From Roseiarcus sp963779095 (lineage in GTDB: Bacteria > Pseudomonadota > Alphaproteobacteria > Rhizobiales > Beijerinckiaceae): 64,000 nt of DNA. The translations under genes were made by a program, and so were the position numbers. Shown one piece after another: positions 26,801 to 35,933 of the stretch. Numbering within the stretch: position 1 is the stretch's first letter; every line of letters starts with the position of its first letter. The notes under the pieces were generated by a model. The model was not told the origin of the DNA, searched no databases, and worked only from the letters and a program-made list of their open reading frames with translations. The stretch lies in assembly GCA_963779095.1 (NCBI GenBank), contig CAVZWU010000002.1:1-64000 (forward strand), in the 5' to 3' direction.

Positions 26801-27372
26801 AGGCGACGCCGAGCTTCCTTGGTCAGAAAGCGGTCATCCTGCACCGTCCGAGTGAAACGACAGATCGTCTCGTGCGCCAGTGCGCGCTGCTTGGATTCCG
26901 CGCGGAGGCGCGCTGGCTGCCGCTGCGCGATGCCGCAGGCGTCGACATCGTTCTTGTCGACGCCGACGAGGGATGGGATGGGCTTCTGCCGTGGAAGCCG
27001 TCCGCGAAACCGGTTCCCTTCGTCGCACTCCTTGGCTCGGAGGCCCCCGGCCGCATCGCTTGGGCGCTCGACCAGCGCGCCGACGCGCTGATCGCGAAAC
27101 CCATCACAGCCTCGGCCGTCTACCCGGCACTTGTCATGGCGACACGCCGGCACGCGGAGGCCCGACAACTCAACGAACGCGTCGCGAGACTCGAAGAGCG
27201 CGCGCGGCTGCGTCCGCTCGTGCACGCGGCCGTGCGGACCTTAATGGTCGCCGAGGGTTGCGACGAGAACGAGGCCTATGGCCGGCTGCGTCGCGAGGCG
27301 ATGCAGACGCGACTGACCCTGGAGCAAACCGCGGCGTCCATTCTCGCCAGTCCGCGGAGACAAGCGGGATGA
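26797..27372 (+). CDS. amiR: AmiR-like ANTAR-domain transcription antiterminator
   Basis: This 191-aa protein has an N-terminal degenerate response-regulator fold (VDIVLVDADEGWDGLL, no clear phosphorylation site) and a coiled-coil linker (LNERVARLEERARLRPL). A C-terminal ANTAR domain follows (VAEGCDENEAYGRLRREAMQTRLTLEQTAASIL, residues ~150-183). AmiR-type proteins bind nascent RNA and allow transcription through leader terminators. AmiC-like partner overlap and the terminator in front of the operon fit this. Its stop overlaps the ATG of the permease gene. Confidence 0.88.
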   Translation: MKATPSFLGQKAVILHRPSETTDRLVRQCALLGFRAEARWLPLRDAAGVDIVLVDADEGWDGLLPWKPSAKPVPFVALLGSEAPGRIAWALDQRADALIAKPITASAVYPALVMATRRHAEARQLNERVARLEERARLRPLVHAAVRTLMVAEGCDENEAYGRLRREAMQTRLTLEQTAASILASPRRQAG

Positions 27373-28220
27373 AGCGAACGCTTGCCGAGATCGCCCGTCA
27401 GCCAGCAACTTTTGTGGCGGTCCTGCTCATCGCGGCTGTCGTCTTCGCCGCCGTCGCGGCGCCGTGGCTTGCGCCCTTCTCACCCGACGCCCAGCCGTTT
27501 GATGGCCTGTCATCGGACGGAGCGCCGCTGCCGCCGGGGTCGAAATATTGGCTCGGCACCGACACGCTCGGCCGCGATCTCCTGTCGCGCCTCCTCTTTG
27601 GCGCCCGCACCTCCCTTGTCATTGGACTCGTCGCAAACGGCGTCGCGATGTTGATCGGAATGATCGTCGGGGTCGTCGCCGGCTATGTGAGCGGGCTTGT
27701 CGGGAATGCGATGATGCGCTTCACCGACCTCATGATGGCCTTCCCGGCGCTTCTGCTCGCGATCGTATTGGCCGCCCTGCTTAGGCCCAGCCTCTGGATC
27801 GTGGCGTTGGTGATCGCGCTCGTCAATTGGGTGCAGGTGGCGCGGATCATCTATACCGAAACTCGCGGGCTCGTGGAGCGGGACTTTATCCTCGCGGAGC
27901 GCTCGCTCGGCGCCGGGCATTTGCGCATCCTTTTTCGCCACATCGCCCCGCATCTTTTGCCGAGCACGATCGTGTGGGGAACGCTCGGCGTCGCGACGAC
28001 GGTGCTCTTGGAGGCGACGCTCTCCTTTCTTGGCGTCGGCGTGCAGCCGCCGCAGCCCTCGTGGGGCAACATCATCTACGAGAGCCAGAGCTACTTCCAA
28101 GCCGCGCCGTGGCTTGTGTTCATTCCCGGCGCGATCATTCTCGCGACCGCCCTCTCCTTCAATCTCGTCGGGGACGCTCTGCGCGACCTGCTCGACCCGA
28201 CGCAGCGGGGACGCGGCTGA
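27369..28220 (+). CDS. ABC transporter permease, dipeptide/nickel type (DppC-like)
   Basis: This 283-aa protein has an N-terminal membrane helix, a periplasmic segment (SPDAQPFDGLSSDGAPLPPGSKYWLGTDTLGRDLLSRLLFGAR) and five further spans. YWLGTDTLGRDLLSRLLFGAR is the DppC/OppC signature. The EAA motif region is AERSLGAGHLRILFRHIAPHLLPSTIV. It begins with ATG overlapping the TGA of the ANTAR gene and its TGA overlaps the next ATG, so the whole operon is translationally coupled. The partner permease follows; the order C before B is less usual. The substrate is likely a short amide or N-acyl compound, given the amidase in the operon. Confidence 0.9.
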   Translation: MKRTLAEIARQPATFVAVLLIAAVVFAAVAAPWLAPFSPDAQPFDGLSSDGAPLPPGSKYWLGTDTLGRDLLSRLLFGARTSLVIGLVANGVAMLIGMIVGVVAGYVSGLVGNAMMRFTDLMMAFPALLLAIVLAALLRPSLWIVALVIALVNWVQVARIIYTETRGLVERDFILAERSLGAGHLRILFRHIAPHLLPSTIVWGTLGVATTVLLEATLSFLGVGVQPPQPSWGNIIYESQSYFQAAPWLVFIPGAIILATALSFNLVGDALRDLLDPTQRGRG

Positions 28221-29140
28221 TGGCGGGGCTGCTCGCTCGGCGACTGATCCAGGCGGTCGCGGTTCTGCTTGGCGTCGCAATCATCACTTTCCTGCTTCTG
28301 CACTATCTGCCCGCCGATCCGGCGGCCCTTGTCGCTGGCCGCAGCGCCAATGCGCAAATGATTGCCAATGTTCGCCACCAGCTTGGTCTCGATCTGCCTC
28401 TGCCCCTGCAGTTCTGGCGCTACCTGACGGGACTCGTCCAAGGCGACCTTGGACGCTCCTATATCCAGCGCAGTGAAGTCTCCACACTCGTCCTGGCGCG
28501 CATTCCCGCGACGCTGATCCTGATGGCGTGCGGCATTCTCGTTGAGGTCACGCTGGGCCTGACGTTTGGCGTCATCGCGGCTTTGCGGCGCAACGGCTTC
28601 GTCGATCGCGCCGTGATGATGTTCGCTTTCGTGGGCGTGTCTTCGCCGCAGTTCGTGGTCGCGCTGCTGCTGCTCTATGTCTTCGCCGCCCGTCTAGGCT
28701 GGTTTCCTATGAGCGGCTTCGGCACGCCGGCGCATGTCGTTCTGCCGGCGCTGACCCTCGGCCTCCTGGGAGCGGGATGGTATGCGCGAATGGTGCGTTC
28801 GGCGATGATCGACGTCCTCAATCAGGATTACGTCCGCACTGCGCGCGCCAAAGGTTTGAGCTTTTCGCGTGTCGTGCTGAGGCACGCCCTTCCGAACGCG
28901 CTTCTGCCAATCGTCGCCATGATCGGGATCGACATCGGTCAGTTCATGGGCGGGGTCGTCGTGGTCGAAGCCGTCTACGGTTGGCCCGGCATCGGACAAC
29001 TCGCCTGGCAGGCGATCCAGGAAGTGGATGTGCCGATCATCATGGGCGTGACGCTCGTGTCCTCGCTCGCGATCGTACTCGGCAATCTGCTCGCCGATCT
29101 CCTAGCGCCGCTGCTTGATCCGAGAATCCGCGTCCATTGA
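28220..29140 (+). CDS. ABC transporter permease, dipeptide/nickel type (DppB-like)
   Basis: This 306-aa protein starts with the typical DppB helix LLARRLIQAVAVLLGVAIITFLLLHYLPADPA. It ends in the EAA region YVRTARAKGLSFSRVVLRHALPNALLPIVAMIG and VVVEAVYGWPGIGQLAWQAI, all family signatures. Six membrane spans are expected. It is coupled by TGATG overlap with the upstream permease. A ribosome-binding site GGAAAGGGAGAGG follows it for the solute-binding gene. Confidence 0.9.
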   Translation: MAGLLARRLIQAVAVLLGVAIITFLLLHYLPADPAALVAGRSANAQMIANVRHQLGLDLPLPLQFWRYLTGLVQGDLGRSYIQRSEVSTLVLARIPATLILMACGILVEVTLGLTFGVIAALRRNGFVDRAVMMFAFVGVSSPQFVVALLLLYVFAARLGWFPMSGFGTPAHVVLPALTLGLLGAGWYARMVRSAMIDVLNQDYVRTARAKGLSFSRVVLRHALPNALLPIVAMIGIDIGQFMGGVVVVEAVYGWPGIGQLAWQAIQEVDVPIIMGVTLVSSLAIVLGNLLADLLAPLLDPRIRVH

Positions 29141-29163
29141 TTCAAAACGGAAAGGGAGAGGTA

Positions 29164-30785
29164 ATGAACAGGAAATTGTTAGGAACGCCGCGCTGGCGCT
29201 GGTGTTCAGCGCGGGCCTGGCGAGCTTTGCCCGCGCCGCCGACGCGCCTAATCAAGGAGGCACAATCGTGGTCACCTACAAGGACGACATGGCGACTCTC
29301 GATCCCGCCATCGGCTACGACTGGCAAAATTGGTCGATGATCAATAGCCTGTTCTCGCGTCTGGTCGACTACACGTTCGGCACGACGGAGATCGTTCCCT
29401 CGCTCGCCGAAAGCTGGACGATTTCGCCTGACGGTCTGGTCTATACTTTCAAGCTCAACCCCAAGGCCAAGTTCACCAACGGCCGTAAAGTCACGTCGGC
29501 AGACATCAAATACTCGATTGAACGCGCCGTGAATCCGAAGACGCAGGGGCCTGGCGGCGGTTTCTTCCACTCGATCGTCGGTCAGGACAAAATGGCGGAC
29601 GGCTCGGCCACCACTATCTCCGGCATTGAGACGCCCGACGAGGCGACTGTGAAGTTTACACTGAGTCAGCCGGACGCGACCTTCCTCAACGTGCTCGCGC
29701 TCAATTTCGGTTCGGTCGTGCCGAAGGAAGTCGTCGAGGCGGAGGGCGCCGACTTTGGCAAGAAGCCGGTCGGCTCGGGAGCCTTCAAGCTTGACGAGTG
29801 GGTTCCAGGCCAGCGCCTCGTCTTCTCGCGCAACGCCGACTATTTCCGCGAGCGCCCAAATCTCGACGGCTTCAAGGTCGAAATCGGTCAGGAGCCGCTC
29901 GTTGCGATCTTGAGGCTGCAGAAGGGCGAGGTCGATATCGCCGGCGACGGCATTCCGCCCGCCAAATATCTGGAGATCAAGAACTCTCCCGATGCGAAGG
30001 ATTTGATCGTCGACCGGGCGCAGTTCGAAACGAGCTACATTACGATCAACACCACCAAGAAGCTGCTCGACGACGTGCGCGTCCGCAAGGCCATTAATAT
30101 GGCGGTCAACAAGGACCGCATCGTGCGCATCATCAACGGCCGGGCCACGCCGGCCGACCAGGTGTTGCCGCCGCTGATGCCAGGCTACGACAAGGCCTAC
30201 AAGGGCTATCCGTATGACGTCGAAGGCGCGAAGAAGCTCATGGAGGAGGCCGGCCTCAAGGATGGCTTTACGACGACGCTCTACGCGATGAACACGGATC
30301 CAAATCCGCGCATCGCCCAGGCGATCCAACAGGACCTCGCCGCTATCGGGATCAAGGCGGAGATCAAGGCGCTCGCGCAGCCGGAGGTCATCGCGGCAGG
30401 GGGCAACAAGGATCAATCGGCGCTGACCTGGTCAGGCGGCATGGGTTGGATCGCCGACTTCCCGGACCCGTCTGACTTCTACGGGCCAATTCTCGGCTGC
30501 GGCGGGGCCGTCCCTGGCGGATGGAACTGGTCGTGGTTCTGCGACAAGAGCTTCGAGGAGCGCGCGACCAAGGCGGACGCGATGTCGAAGCCTGAACAGA
30601 AGGAGGAGCGGCTCAAGGTCTGGTCGCAGATCTTCACCGATATCCAGTCGCAGCAAGCGCCGTGGGCGCCCGTCTTCAACGAGCGGCGGGTCGTCGCCAA
30701 GTCGAAGCGCATGGGCGGGTCGGACGCGGTCTACATCGATCCGACGCGCGTTATTGATTACGAGGCCATCTACATCAAGAAATGA
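29164..30785 (+). pseudogene. Extracellular solute-binding protein family 5, apparent frameshift in the signal peptide
   Basis: The strong ribosome-binding site GGGAGAGG at 29153-29160 precedes ATG 29164 (MNRKLL). After about six codons the coding frame changes to RNAALALVFSAGLASFARA-ADAPNQGG, the rest of the signal peptide. The mature protein runs open to 30785 (ITVTY-like start, PSLAESWTISPDGLVYTFKL, the family 5 signature). It totals ~540 aa. A missing base in TTGTTAGGAACG near 29180 explains it. The mature portion is complete, so a sequence error is plausible. It would capture the peptide- or amide-like substrate for the adjacent permeases. Confidence 0.82.
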
Positions 30786-30964
30786 TCCGTGCGGGCCTTC
30801 TCCTTGGTGCGGGGGCGCCGAGGGGGCCCCCCGCAACTAAACAATAACGTTCACAAGAGAGGTGTTCCCCTCCGCTTGTGGCGTCGTCGATGGGCCGATA
30901 CGTCGTCTCCGGTTCCGCCCGGCCCCGGCGCCGGCTCCTCGCGACAGGATTTGGAGGACATCCT

Positions 30965-31909
30965 ATGTGTGTCGCCTGCAACCACACGATCCACCGCAAG
31001 AACCATAATTTCGCCTGGAGCCGCGACTTCGCGCCGGCGCTCAAGTGCAAGCCCGGCGAGACGATCCATTTCGAGTGCCTGGACGCCAGCGACGGCCACT
31101 TCAAACGCGGCTCGACTCCCGCCGATGTGGCGACGCTCGACTTTGCCCGCGTCAATCCTGTGTCTGGGCACATCTATGTCGAGGGCGCGCAGCCTGGCGA
31201 CGCGCTCAAGATCACCTTCCGGAAATTCATCCCATCCGGTTTCGGGTGGACAGCCAACATTCCCGGTTTTGGGCTTTTGGCGGATCAGTTTCCTGATCCA
31301 GCGCTCCATCTTTGGACCTACGACGCTTCAACGATGGCGCCCGCGCTCTATGGCCCGAAAGGTCGGGTGCCTCTGAAGGCGTTTGCCGGGGAAGTCGGCC
31401 TCGCGCCGGCGGAGCCCGGCCAGCATTCCGTCGTGCCGCCGCGCGCGGTCGGCGGCAATCTCGACATCCGCGATCTCGCGGAGGGAACGACGCTCTATCT
31501 CCCGGTAGAGGTCGATGGGGGCCTGTTCTCGATCGGCGACACGCATGCAGCGCAGGGCGATGGCGAAGTGTGCGGCACCGCCATCGAGAGCCAGATGGAC
31601 GTTGAACTGACCCTCGATCTGGTCAAGGGCGCCAACCTCAAAAGCCCACGATTCTCGACGGCGGGCCCTGTCTCCCGTCATCTTGATGAAGCGGGTTACG
31701 AGGCGACGACCGGCGTCGGGCCGGATCTGATGACGGCTACGCGGGAAGCGGTCGCGCGGATGATCGACCTTCTAGCGGCGGAACATGGCCTTAATCCCAT
31801 CGACGCCTATCTGCTCCTCTCTGTCTGTGGAGATTTGCGCATCAGCGAGGTCGTGGATCAGCCTAACTGGATTGTCTCCTTCTACTTTCCGCGGATCGTC
31901 TTCACCTAG
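30965..31909 (+). CDS. Acetamidase/formamidase family hydrolase (FmdA/AmdA)
   Basis: This is a 314-aa member of the zinc-dependent FmdA_AmdA family, which hydrolyses formamide, acetamide and related short amides to ammonia and acid. Recognisable blocks are FSRDFAPAL-like SRDFAPALKCKPGETIHFECLDA, the metal-site segments SGHIYVEGAQPGDALKI and GGLFSIGDTHAAQGDGEVCGTAIE, and the C-terminal AYLLLSVCGDLRISEVVD. The ATG at 30965 has GGAGG 8 nt upstream. The next gene starts immediately after its stop. Presence inside an AmiC/AmiR-controlled transport operon supports a cytoplasmic amide-nitrogen release role. Confidence 0.9.
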   Translation: MCVACNHTIHRKNHNFAWSRDFAPALKCKPGETIHFECLDASDGHFKRGSTPADVATLDFARVNPVSGHIYVEGAQPGDALKITFRKFIPSGFGWTANIPGFGLLADQFPDPALHLWTYDASTMAPALYGPKGRVPLKAFAGEVGLAPAEPGQHSVVPPRAVGGNLDIRDLAEGTTLYLPVEVDGGLFSIGDTHAAQGDGEVCGTAIESQMDVELTLDLVKGANLKSPRFSTAGPVSRHLDEAGYEATTGVGPDLMTATREAVARMIDLLAAEHGLNPIDAYLLLSVCGDLRISEVVDQPNWIVSFYFPRIVFT

Positions 31910-33589
31910 ATGACGGAGCCCATTCTCGCTGTTCGGAATCTCTGCGTCGACGCCCGCACGCCAGAAGGTTTGCGCTCCGTACTCGAAGACGTGAGCTTCA
32001 CGCTTCATCCCGGCGAGACCCTGTGCCTTGCGGGAGAGTCAGGCTCGGGCAAGTCGCTGACGGCGCTGTCCATCATGCGCCTGCTTTCGCTGTCGCTGAA
32101 GCTGCGGTCGGGATCGATTCGCCTCGCTGAACGCGAACTGACGACTATGAGCGAGCGGGCCATGCGGCCCGTGCGGGGCGGGGAGATTGCAATGATCTTC
32201 CAAGAGCCGATGACGTCGCTCAATCCTGTCCTGACAATTGGGGCTCAGCTTACGGAAGCCATTCGCGCGCATGATGGCACCGACCCGAGAGGAGTAGAGG
32301 CCCGCGCCCTCGCCATGCTTGACGCCGTGCACATGACCGATCCCGCACGGCGTTTGCGCCAGTACCCGCACGAGCTGTCAGGCGGCATGAGGCAGCGCGT
32401 TATGATCGCAATGGCGCTGTCGTGCCGGCCCAAAGTGCTGATCGCAGACGAGCCGACCACTTCGCTGGATGTCACTGTCCAGGCCCAGATCCTCAAGCTT
32501 ATGCGGGAGCTCCGCGCCGACTTCGGCGCGGCCATCCTGCTGATCACGCACGACATGGGAGTGGTCGCCGAAATGGCTGACCGGGTCGCGGTCATGAGGT
32601 CGGGGCGCGTGGTGGAGCAAAGCGCGACGCTCGATATTTTCGAGCGCCCGCGTGAGGCCTATACGCGCCAACTGCTTGAGGCCGTGCCTCGTCTCGGCGC
32701 TTTCGCCGGAACGGACGAGCCCCCGCGCGTCAGCTCCGCCCCGCCCATCCGGCTCCCCCGCGATCCGGTTCTCTTCGTTCACGATCTCAGTGTGACCTAT
32801 GGCCGCGCGGCCCGCTGGTTCGGCCGAGGCGAGGCGTCTGCGCCGACGGTCAAGGGGGTGAGCTTTGAGCTGCACCCGGGACGCACGCTCGGCCTTGTCG
32901 GCGAGAGCGGCTCGGGCAAGTCGACAATCGGAAAGGCGGTGCTCGGCCTCATTCCGTTCGCGGGCGAGGTCGTCATCGACGGCGTGTCGATCGCAGGCCT
33001 GTCGTCTGCGGAAATGAAACCCGTTCGCCGCAAAGCGCAGATGATCTTTCAGGATCCATACGCATCGCTCGATCCGCGCATGTCAGTCGGCGCCGCGATC
33101 GCCGAGCCGTTGACGATCCATGGGATCGGAACAGCCGCCGAGCGGCGTGAGCGCGTCGCGATGCTGCTCAGACGCGTTCACCTCTCGCCCGACCATGCAA
33201 GCCGCTACCCGCACGAATTCTCGGGCGGACAGCGCCAGCGCATCTGCATCGCCCGAGCGCTGGCGCTCGAACCGCGAGTCATCGTCTCAGACGAGAGCGT
33301 GTCGGCGCTCGACGTGTCAGTGCGGGGCCATGTGTTGGACCTGCTTCTCGAACTGCAGGAGGAGATGGGTCTCGCTTACCTCTTCATCTCGCACGATATG
33401 GCCGTGATCGAACGAATGAGCCACGACGTCGCTGTGATGCGCGGCGGGGAGTTCGCGGAAAACGGAACCCGGCGACAGGTGTTCGAGAACCCGACCCAGG
33501 AGTATACTAAGGCGCTGATGCGAGCTGTTCCCGTTCCTATCCCGCGCCGCACAGCAAACGGTCTTCGACCCGTGCTGCAGCAGATATGA
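31910..33589 (+). CDS. Fused DppD-DppF-type ABC transporter ATPase
   Basis: This 559-aa protein has two ABC domains in tandem. The first has Walker A AGESGSGKS near residue 43, signature LSGGMRQRVMIAMAL and Walker B VLIADEPTTSLD. The second has VGESGSGKSTIGKAVLG near residue 325, FSGGQRQRICIARALAL and VIVSDESVSALDVS (DES in place of the usual DEP). Separate DppD and DppF proteins are usual; fused versions are common in alphaproteobacteria. It is the last gene of the amide operon and starts directly after the amidase stop codon. It powers the two permeases upstream. Confidence 0.92.
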   Translation: MTEPILAVRNLCVDARTPEGLRSVLEDVSFTLHPGETLCLAGESGSGKSLTALSIMRLLSLSLKLRSGSIRLAERELTTMSERAMRPVRGGEIAMIFQEPMTSLNPVLTIGAQLTEAIRAHDGTDPRGVEARALAMLDAVHMTDPARRLRQYPHELSGGMRQRVMIAMALSCRPKVLIADEPTTSLDVTVQAQILKLMRELRADFGAAILLITHDMGVVAEMADRVAVMRSGRVVEQSATLDIFERPREAYTRQLLEAVPRLGAFAGTDEPPRVSSAPPIRLPRDPVLFVHDLSVTYGRAARWFGRGEASAPTVKGVSFELHPGRTLGLVGESGSGKSTIGKAVLGLIPFAGEVVIDGVSIAGLSSAEMKPVRRKAQMIFQDPYASLDPRMSVGAAIAEPLTIHGIGTAAERRERVAMLLRRVHLSPDHASRYPHEFSGGQRQRICIARALALEPRVIVSDESVSALDVSVRGHVLDLLLELQEEMGLAYLFISHDMAVIERMSHDVAVMRGGEFAENGTRRQVFENPTQEYTKALMRAVPVPIPRRTANGLRPVLQQI

Positions 33590-33969
33590 ATTCGCCTTCA
33601 AGTTACCGCTCCTTGGCGAGGCAAGCTATGGAAATGTCGTGCTATCATGTGGCGTAGGAAATCGAGTGAGTTTGCCGGACTACCTGGTGGTGTGCGCAGT
33701 CCTGCGAAACGGGTCTCCGGGTAGGCCGCTCCCTGGTAACAGGGAGAAAAACAGGGAGATTGGCGATTTGAGCCCTATTTTCCGCCCTTTCCGGGCGGCA
33801 AACACCAAATGGTTCAGCGCGTTGCCCGATTTTTTGGCGCCAGGAATAACAGGGAGCTGAACAGGGCCTATCAGGGAGGTTGTCATGCGTATCAGCGCTG
33901 AGACAGCCGAACCTCCCACAGAATACCTGTAAGTCAAAACTCGATCAGTTGGACCCGTTTCGACCCGAG
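33590..33969. repeat. Intergenic region with repeated CAGGGAG motifs
   Basis: AACAGGGAG occurs at 33738, 33750 and 33848, with further CAGGG variants at 33860 and 33871. TCCCTG-GTAA-CAGGGA (~33730-33745) and CCGCCC-TTTCC-GGGCGG (~33781-33797) can form hairpins. No gene is supported. The repeats continue up to the 3' end of the group II intron. Confidence 0.45.
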
Positions 33970-35795
33970 ATCGGGATAGGGGGACGCCTCGCGACGCCAC
34001 CCCTCCCACACCACCGGGCATACGGGTCCCGTACCACGGCGGTTCGACCGAGTTAGGCTTGGGCGGGCGCATAGATTCGGGGAAGACCGAGCGTCTCGAA
34101 ATAGCCGTTGCGTAGGGCTTGTTGGACCGCCAGGTGTCTGGACATGCGCCATAACCCGGTTGGTGAACCAGCCGCGACCGCCGCTGGGAACTTTGCAACG
34201 CCGCGACGGCGTAACTCCGCGAAGCGGTTTTGCCTGGTTCGCCATTGCCGCCAAAGATACACACGAAATCTTCGACGGATCCACGCTTCGAGGTTTGTGA
34301 GGACTCGCGGGGTCTGGCAGAAGCCGAAGTAGCCGCGCCATCCCACGATGTATGGCTTCAGCTCTTTGATCAACTGTTGCAGACCGAACCCCCGTGTCCG
34401 GCGTGTCATGTCTCGGATCCGCTCTTTGAATGTGTCGAGAGCCTTTGGCGCGATGCGCCGCTCGCTCCCGTCATTCGAGATGCTGAACCCCAGAAACTTT
34501 CGCTCCTCCGGTCGCGCCACCGCGCTCTTCGCCGCGTTGACCTTGAGCCGCAGCTTGTTGGTCAAGAACCGGCTCACAGAGGCCATGACCCGTTCGCCGG
34601 CGCGACGGCTGCGAACATAGATGTTGCAGTCGTCGGCGTACCTGCAAAAGCGGTGACCGCGTCGGGCCAGTTCTTTGTCGAGGTCGTCAAGCACGAGATT
34701 GCTTAGGATGGGCGAAAGCGGGCCGCCCTGCGGCGTGCCCTCATCCACCGGACGGACCAAACCGTCTTCCATCACCCCGGCGTTGAGAAACGCCCGGATG
34801 AGTTTGAGCACAAGCTTATCAGACACCCGCGCGGCGACGCGCGCCATCAGGCTGTCGTGATTGACTCGGTCGAAAAACTTTTCGAGATCGAGATCGACCA
34901 CGACGTTGTAGCCGTCGGCGATGTAACGTTGCGCCTGAGCCACTGCCTGATGGGCGGAGCGCCCCGGTCGAAAGCCGTAACTGTGCTCGGAAAACGTCGG
35001 GTCCCACCGCTCTTGGAGAACTTGCAGCATAGCCTGCTGAATCAGTCTGTCGACGACGCAAGGCACGCCGAGCTTTCTGATCCCGCCGTCCGGCTTCGGG
35101 ATTTCGACCCGTTTGACCGGCTGCGGCTGATAGGTTCCCTCAAGCAATTGAGCCCGAATGTTTGGCCAGTGCTCACGCAGGTAATCCTTGGCGGCGTCGA
35201 TGGTCATTCCATCGACGCCAGGACTGCCCTTGTTGCTTCGAACGCGCTTCCACGCTCTTTCGAGATTCCCTCGATCACACACCTCCTCCATTAGTTGTTC
35301 CGCCAAGGCCGGACTTTCGGATGCTGGCTTCGCCGTCAACGGTTCGGCATCCTCGGCCTCGGCGTCCAGGGCTTCACCCCGACCCTCCGCCACCAAGGTC
35401 TGAGACAATTGCTCGCCCAGAGTTTTCTGCCGCGTTCCGCTCATGAGTTGTCAGTCCTAATCGCCACTCTCAATCGTTCGGGCCTTCGGCCCTCGTTCCC
35501 GGCTCGGCCTATCTGTTTCTCCGCCTTTCGGCTTTGGAGTGCCTCACTAGCCTTGCCGACTGCTTGGCCTAATATGCCCTCTGCTGACTTCTGCATCCGC
35601 GGTCAGGACGCCTTGCGACGCGCTCAGTTCCGAAGTTGGAACGCGGAGCAGACCTCCCGGGGTAAGTTCGGTCGCCTTCCGTGCGCAGTTGCCGAATCTA
35701 CGCTTCGCGTCCTTGATGAATTTGGACTTCGCGACTAGTCGCCCGCTCGTCCGACGCTCGCGCCTCATATCCGGTTCTTGTCCATCAACTCGCAC
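33970..35795 (-). mobile_element. Full-length group II intron (1826 nt) with maturase
   Basis: On the minus strand the intron starts GTGCGAGTTGATGG at 35795. Domain V (GAACCGCCG...ACCCGTATGCCCGGTGGTG) lies at ~34005-34046, followed by a domain VI hairpin and the 3' end CCTATCCCGAT at 33970. The maturase gene sits in domain IV. Both boundaries match the bacterial consensus, so it is probably mobile. Confidence 0.87.
34053..35444 (-). CDS. ltrA: Group II intron reverse transcriptase/maturase
   Basis: This 463-aa protein has the reverse transcriptase order: NKGSPGVDGMTID (RT0/1), IPKPDGGIRKLGVPCVVDRLIQQA (RT2), FRPGRSAHQAV, VDLDLEKFFDRVNHDSLM (RT3), GTPQGGPLSPILSNLVLDDLD (RT4) and CRYADDCNIYV with the YADD catalytic box (RT5). 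The maturase X domain and a group-II-type C-terminal segment (IVGWRGYFG) follow. No clear HNH endonuclease domain is present, as in classes that use replication forks for priming. The start at 35444 is the first ATG; no frame defect. Confidence 0.93.
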   Translation of the reverse strand: MSGTRQKTLGEQLSQTLVAEGRGEALDAEAEDAEPLTAKPASESPALAEQLMEEVCDRGNLERAWKRVRSNKGSPGVDGMTIDAAKDYLREHWPNIRAQLLEGTYQPQPVKRVEIPKPDGGIRKLGVPCVVDRLIQQAMLQVLQERWDPTFSEHSYGFRPGRSAHQAVAQAQRYIADGYNVVVDLDLEKFFDRVNHDSLMARVAARVSDKLVLKLIRAFLNAGVMEDGLVRPVDEGTPQGGPLSPILSNLVLDDLDKELARRGHRFCRYADDCNIYVRSRRAGERVMASVSRFLTNKLRLKVNAAKSAVARPEERKFLGFSISNDGSERRIAPKALDTFKERIRDMTRRTRGFGLQQLIKELKPYIVGWRGYFGFCQTPRVLTNLEAWIRRRFRVYLWRQWRTRQNRFAELRRRGVAKFPAAVAAGSPTGLWRMSRHLAVQQALRNGYFETLGLPRIYAPAQA

Positions 35796-35933
35796 ATTTG
35801 CTCCGCGCTTCCTTCAGACCCCTGATTGAACGAACCTGCTCCTTCGGCGCAGGAGGAAAGGGGCTGAGGTGAAGCCTCCCGTCTGAGAGGATGTGATCGT
35901 CACATCCACCCCTCTCACGACAGGAGGCCCCCG

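Noticed and set aside
33730..33880. CAGGGAG repeats as a CRISPR array
   Set aside because: Units are about 9 bp with irregular spacing of 3 to ~90 bp and no constant repeat of 24 bp or more, and no cas genes are nearby.
33680..34264. A 194-codon minus-strand frame spanning the 3' end of the group II intron
   Set aside because: It crosses the intron boundary and domain V, so it is not a gene; no domain is seen.
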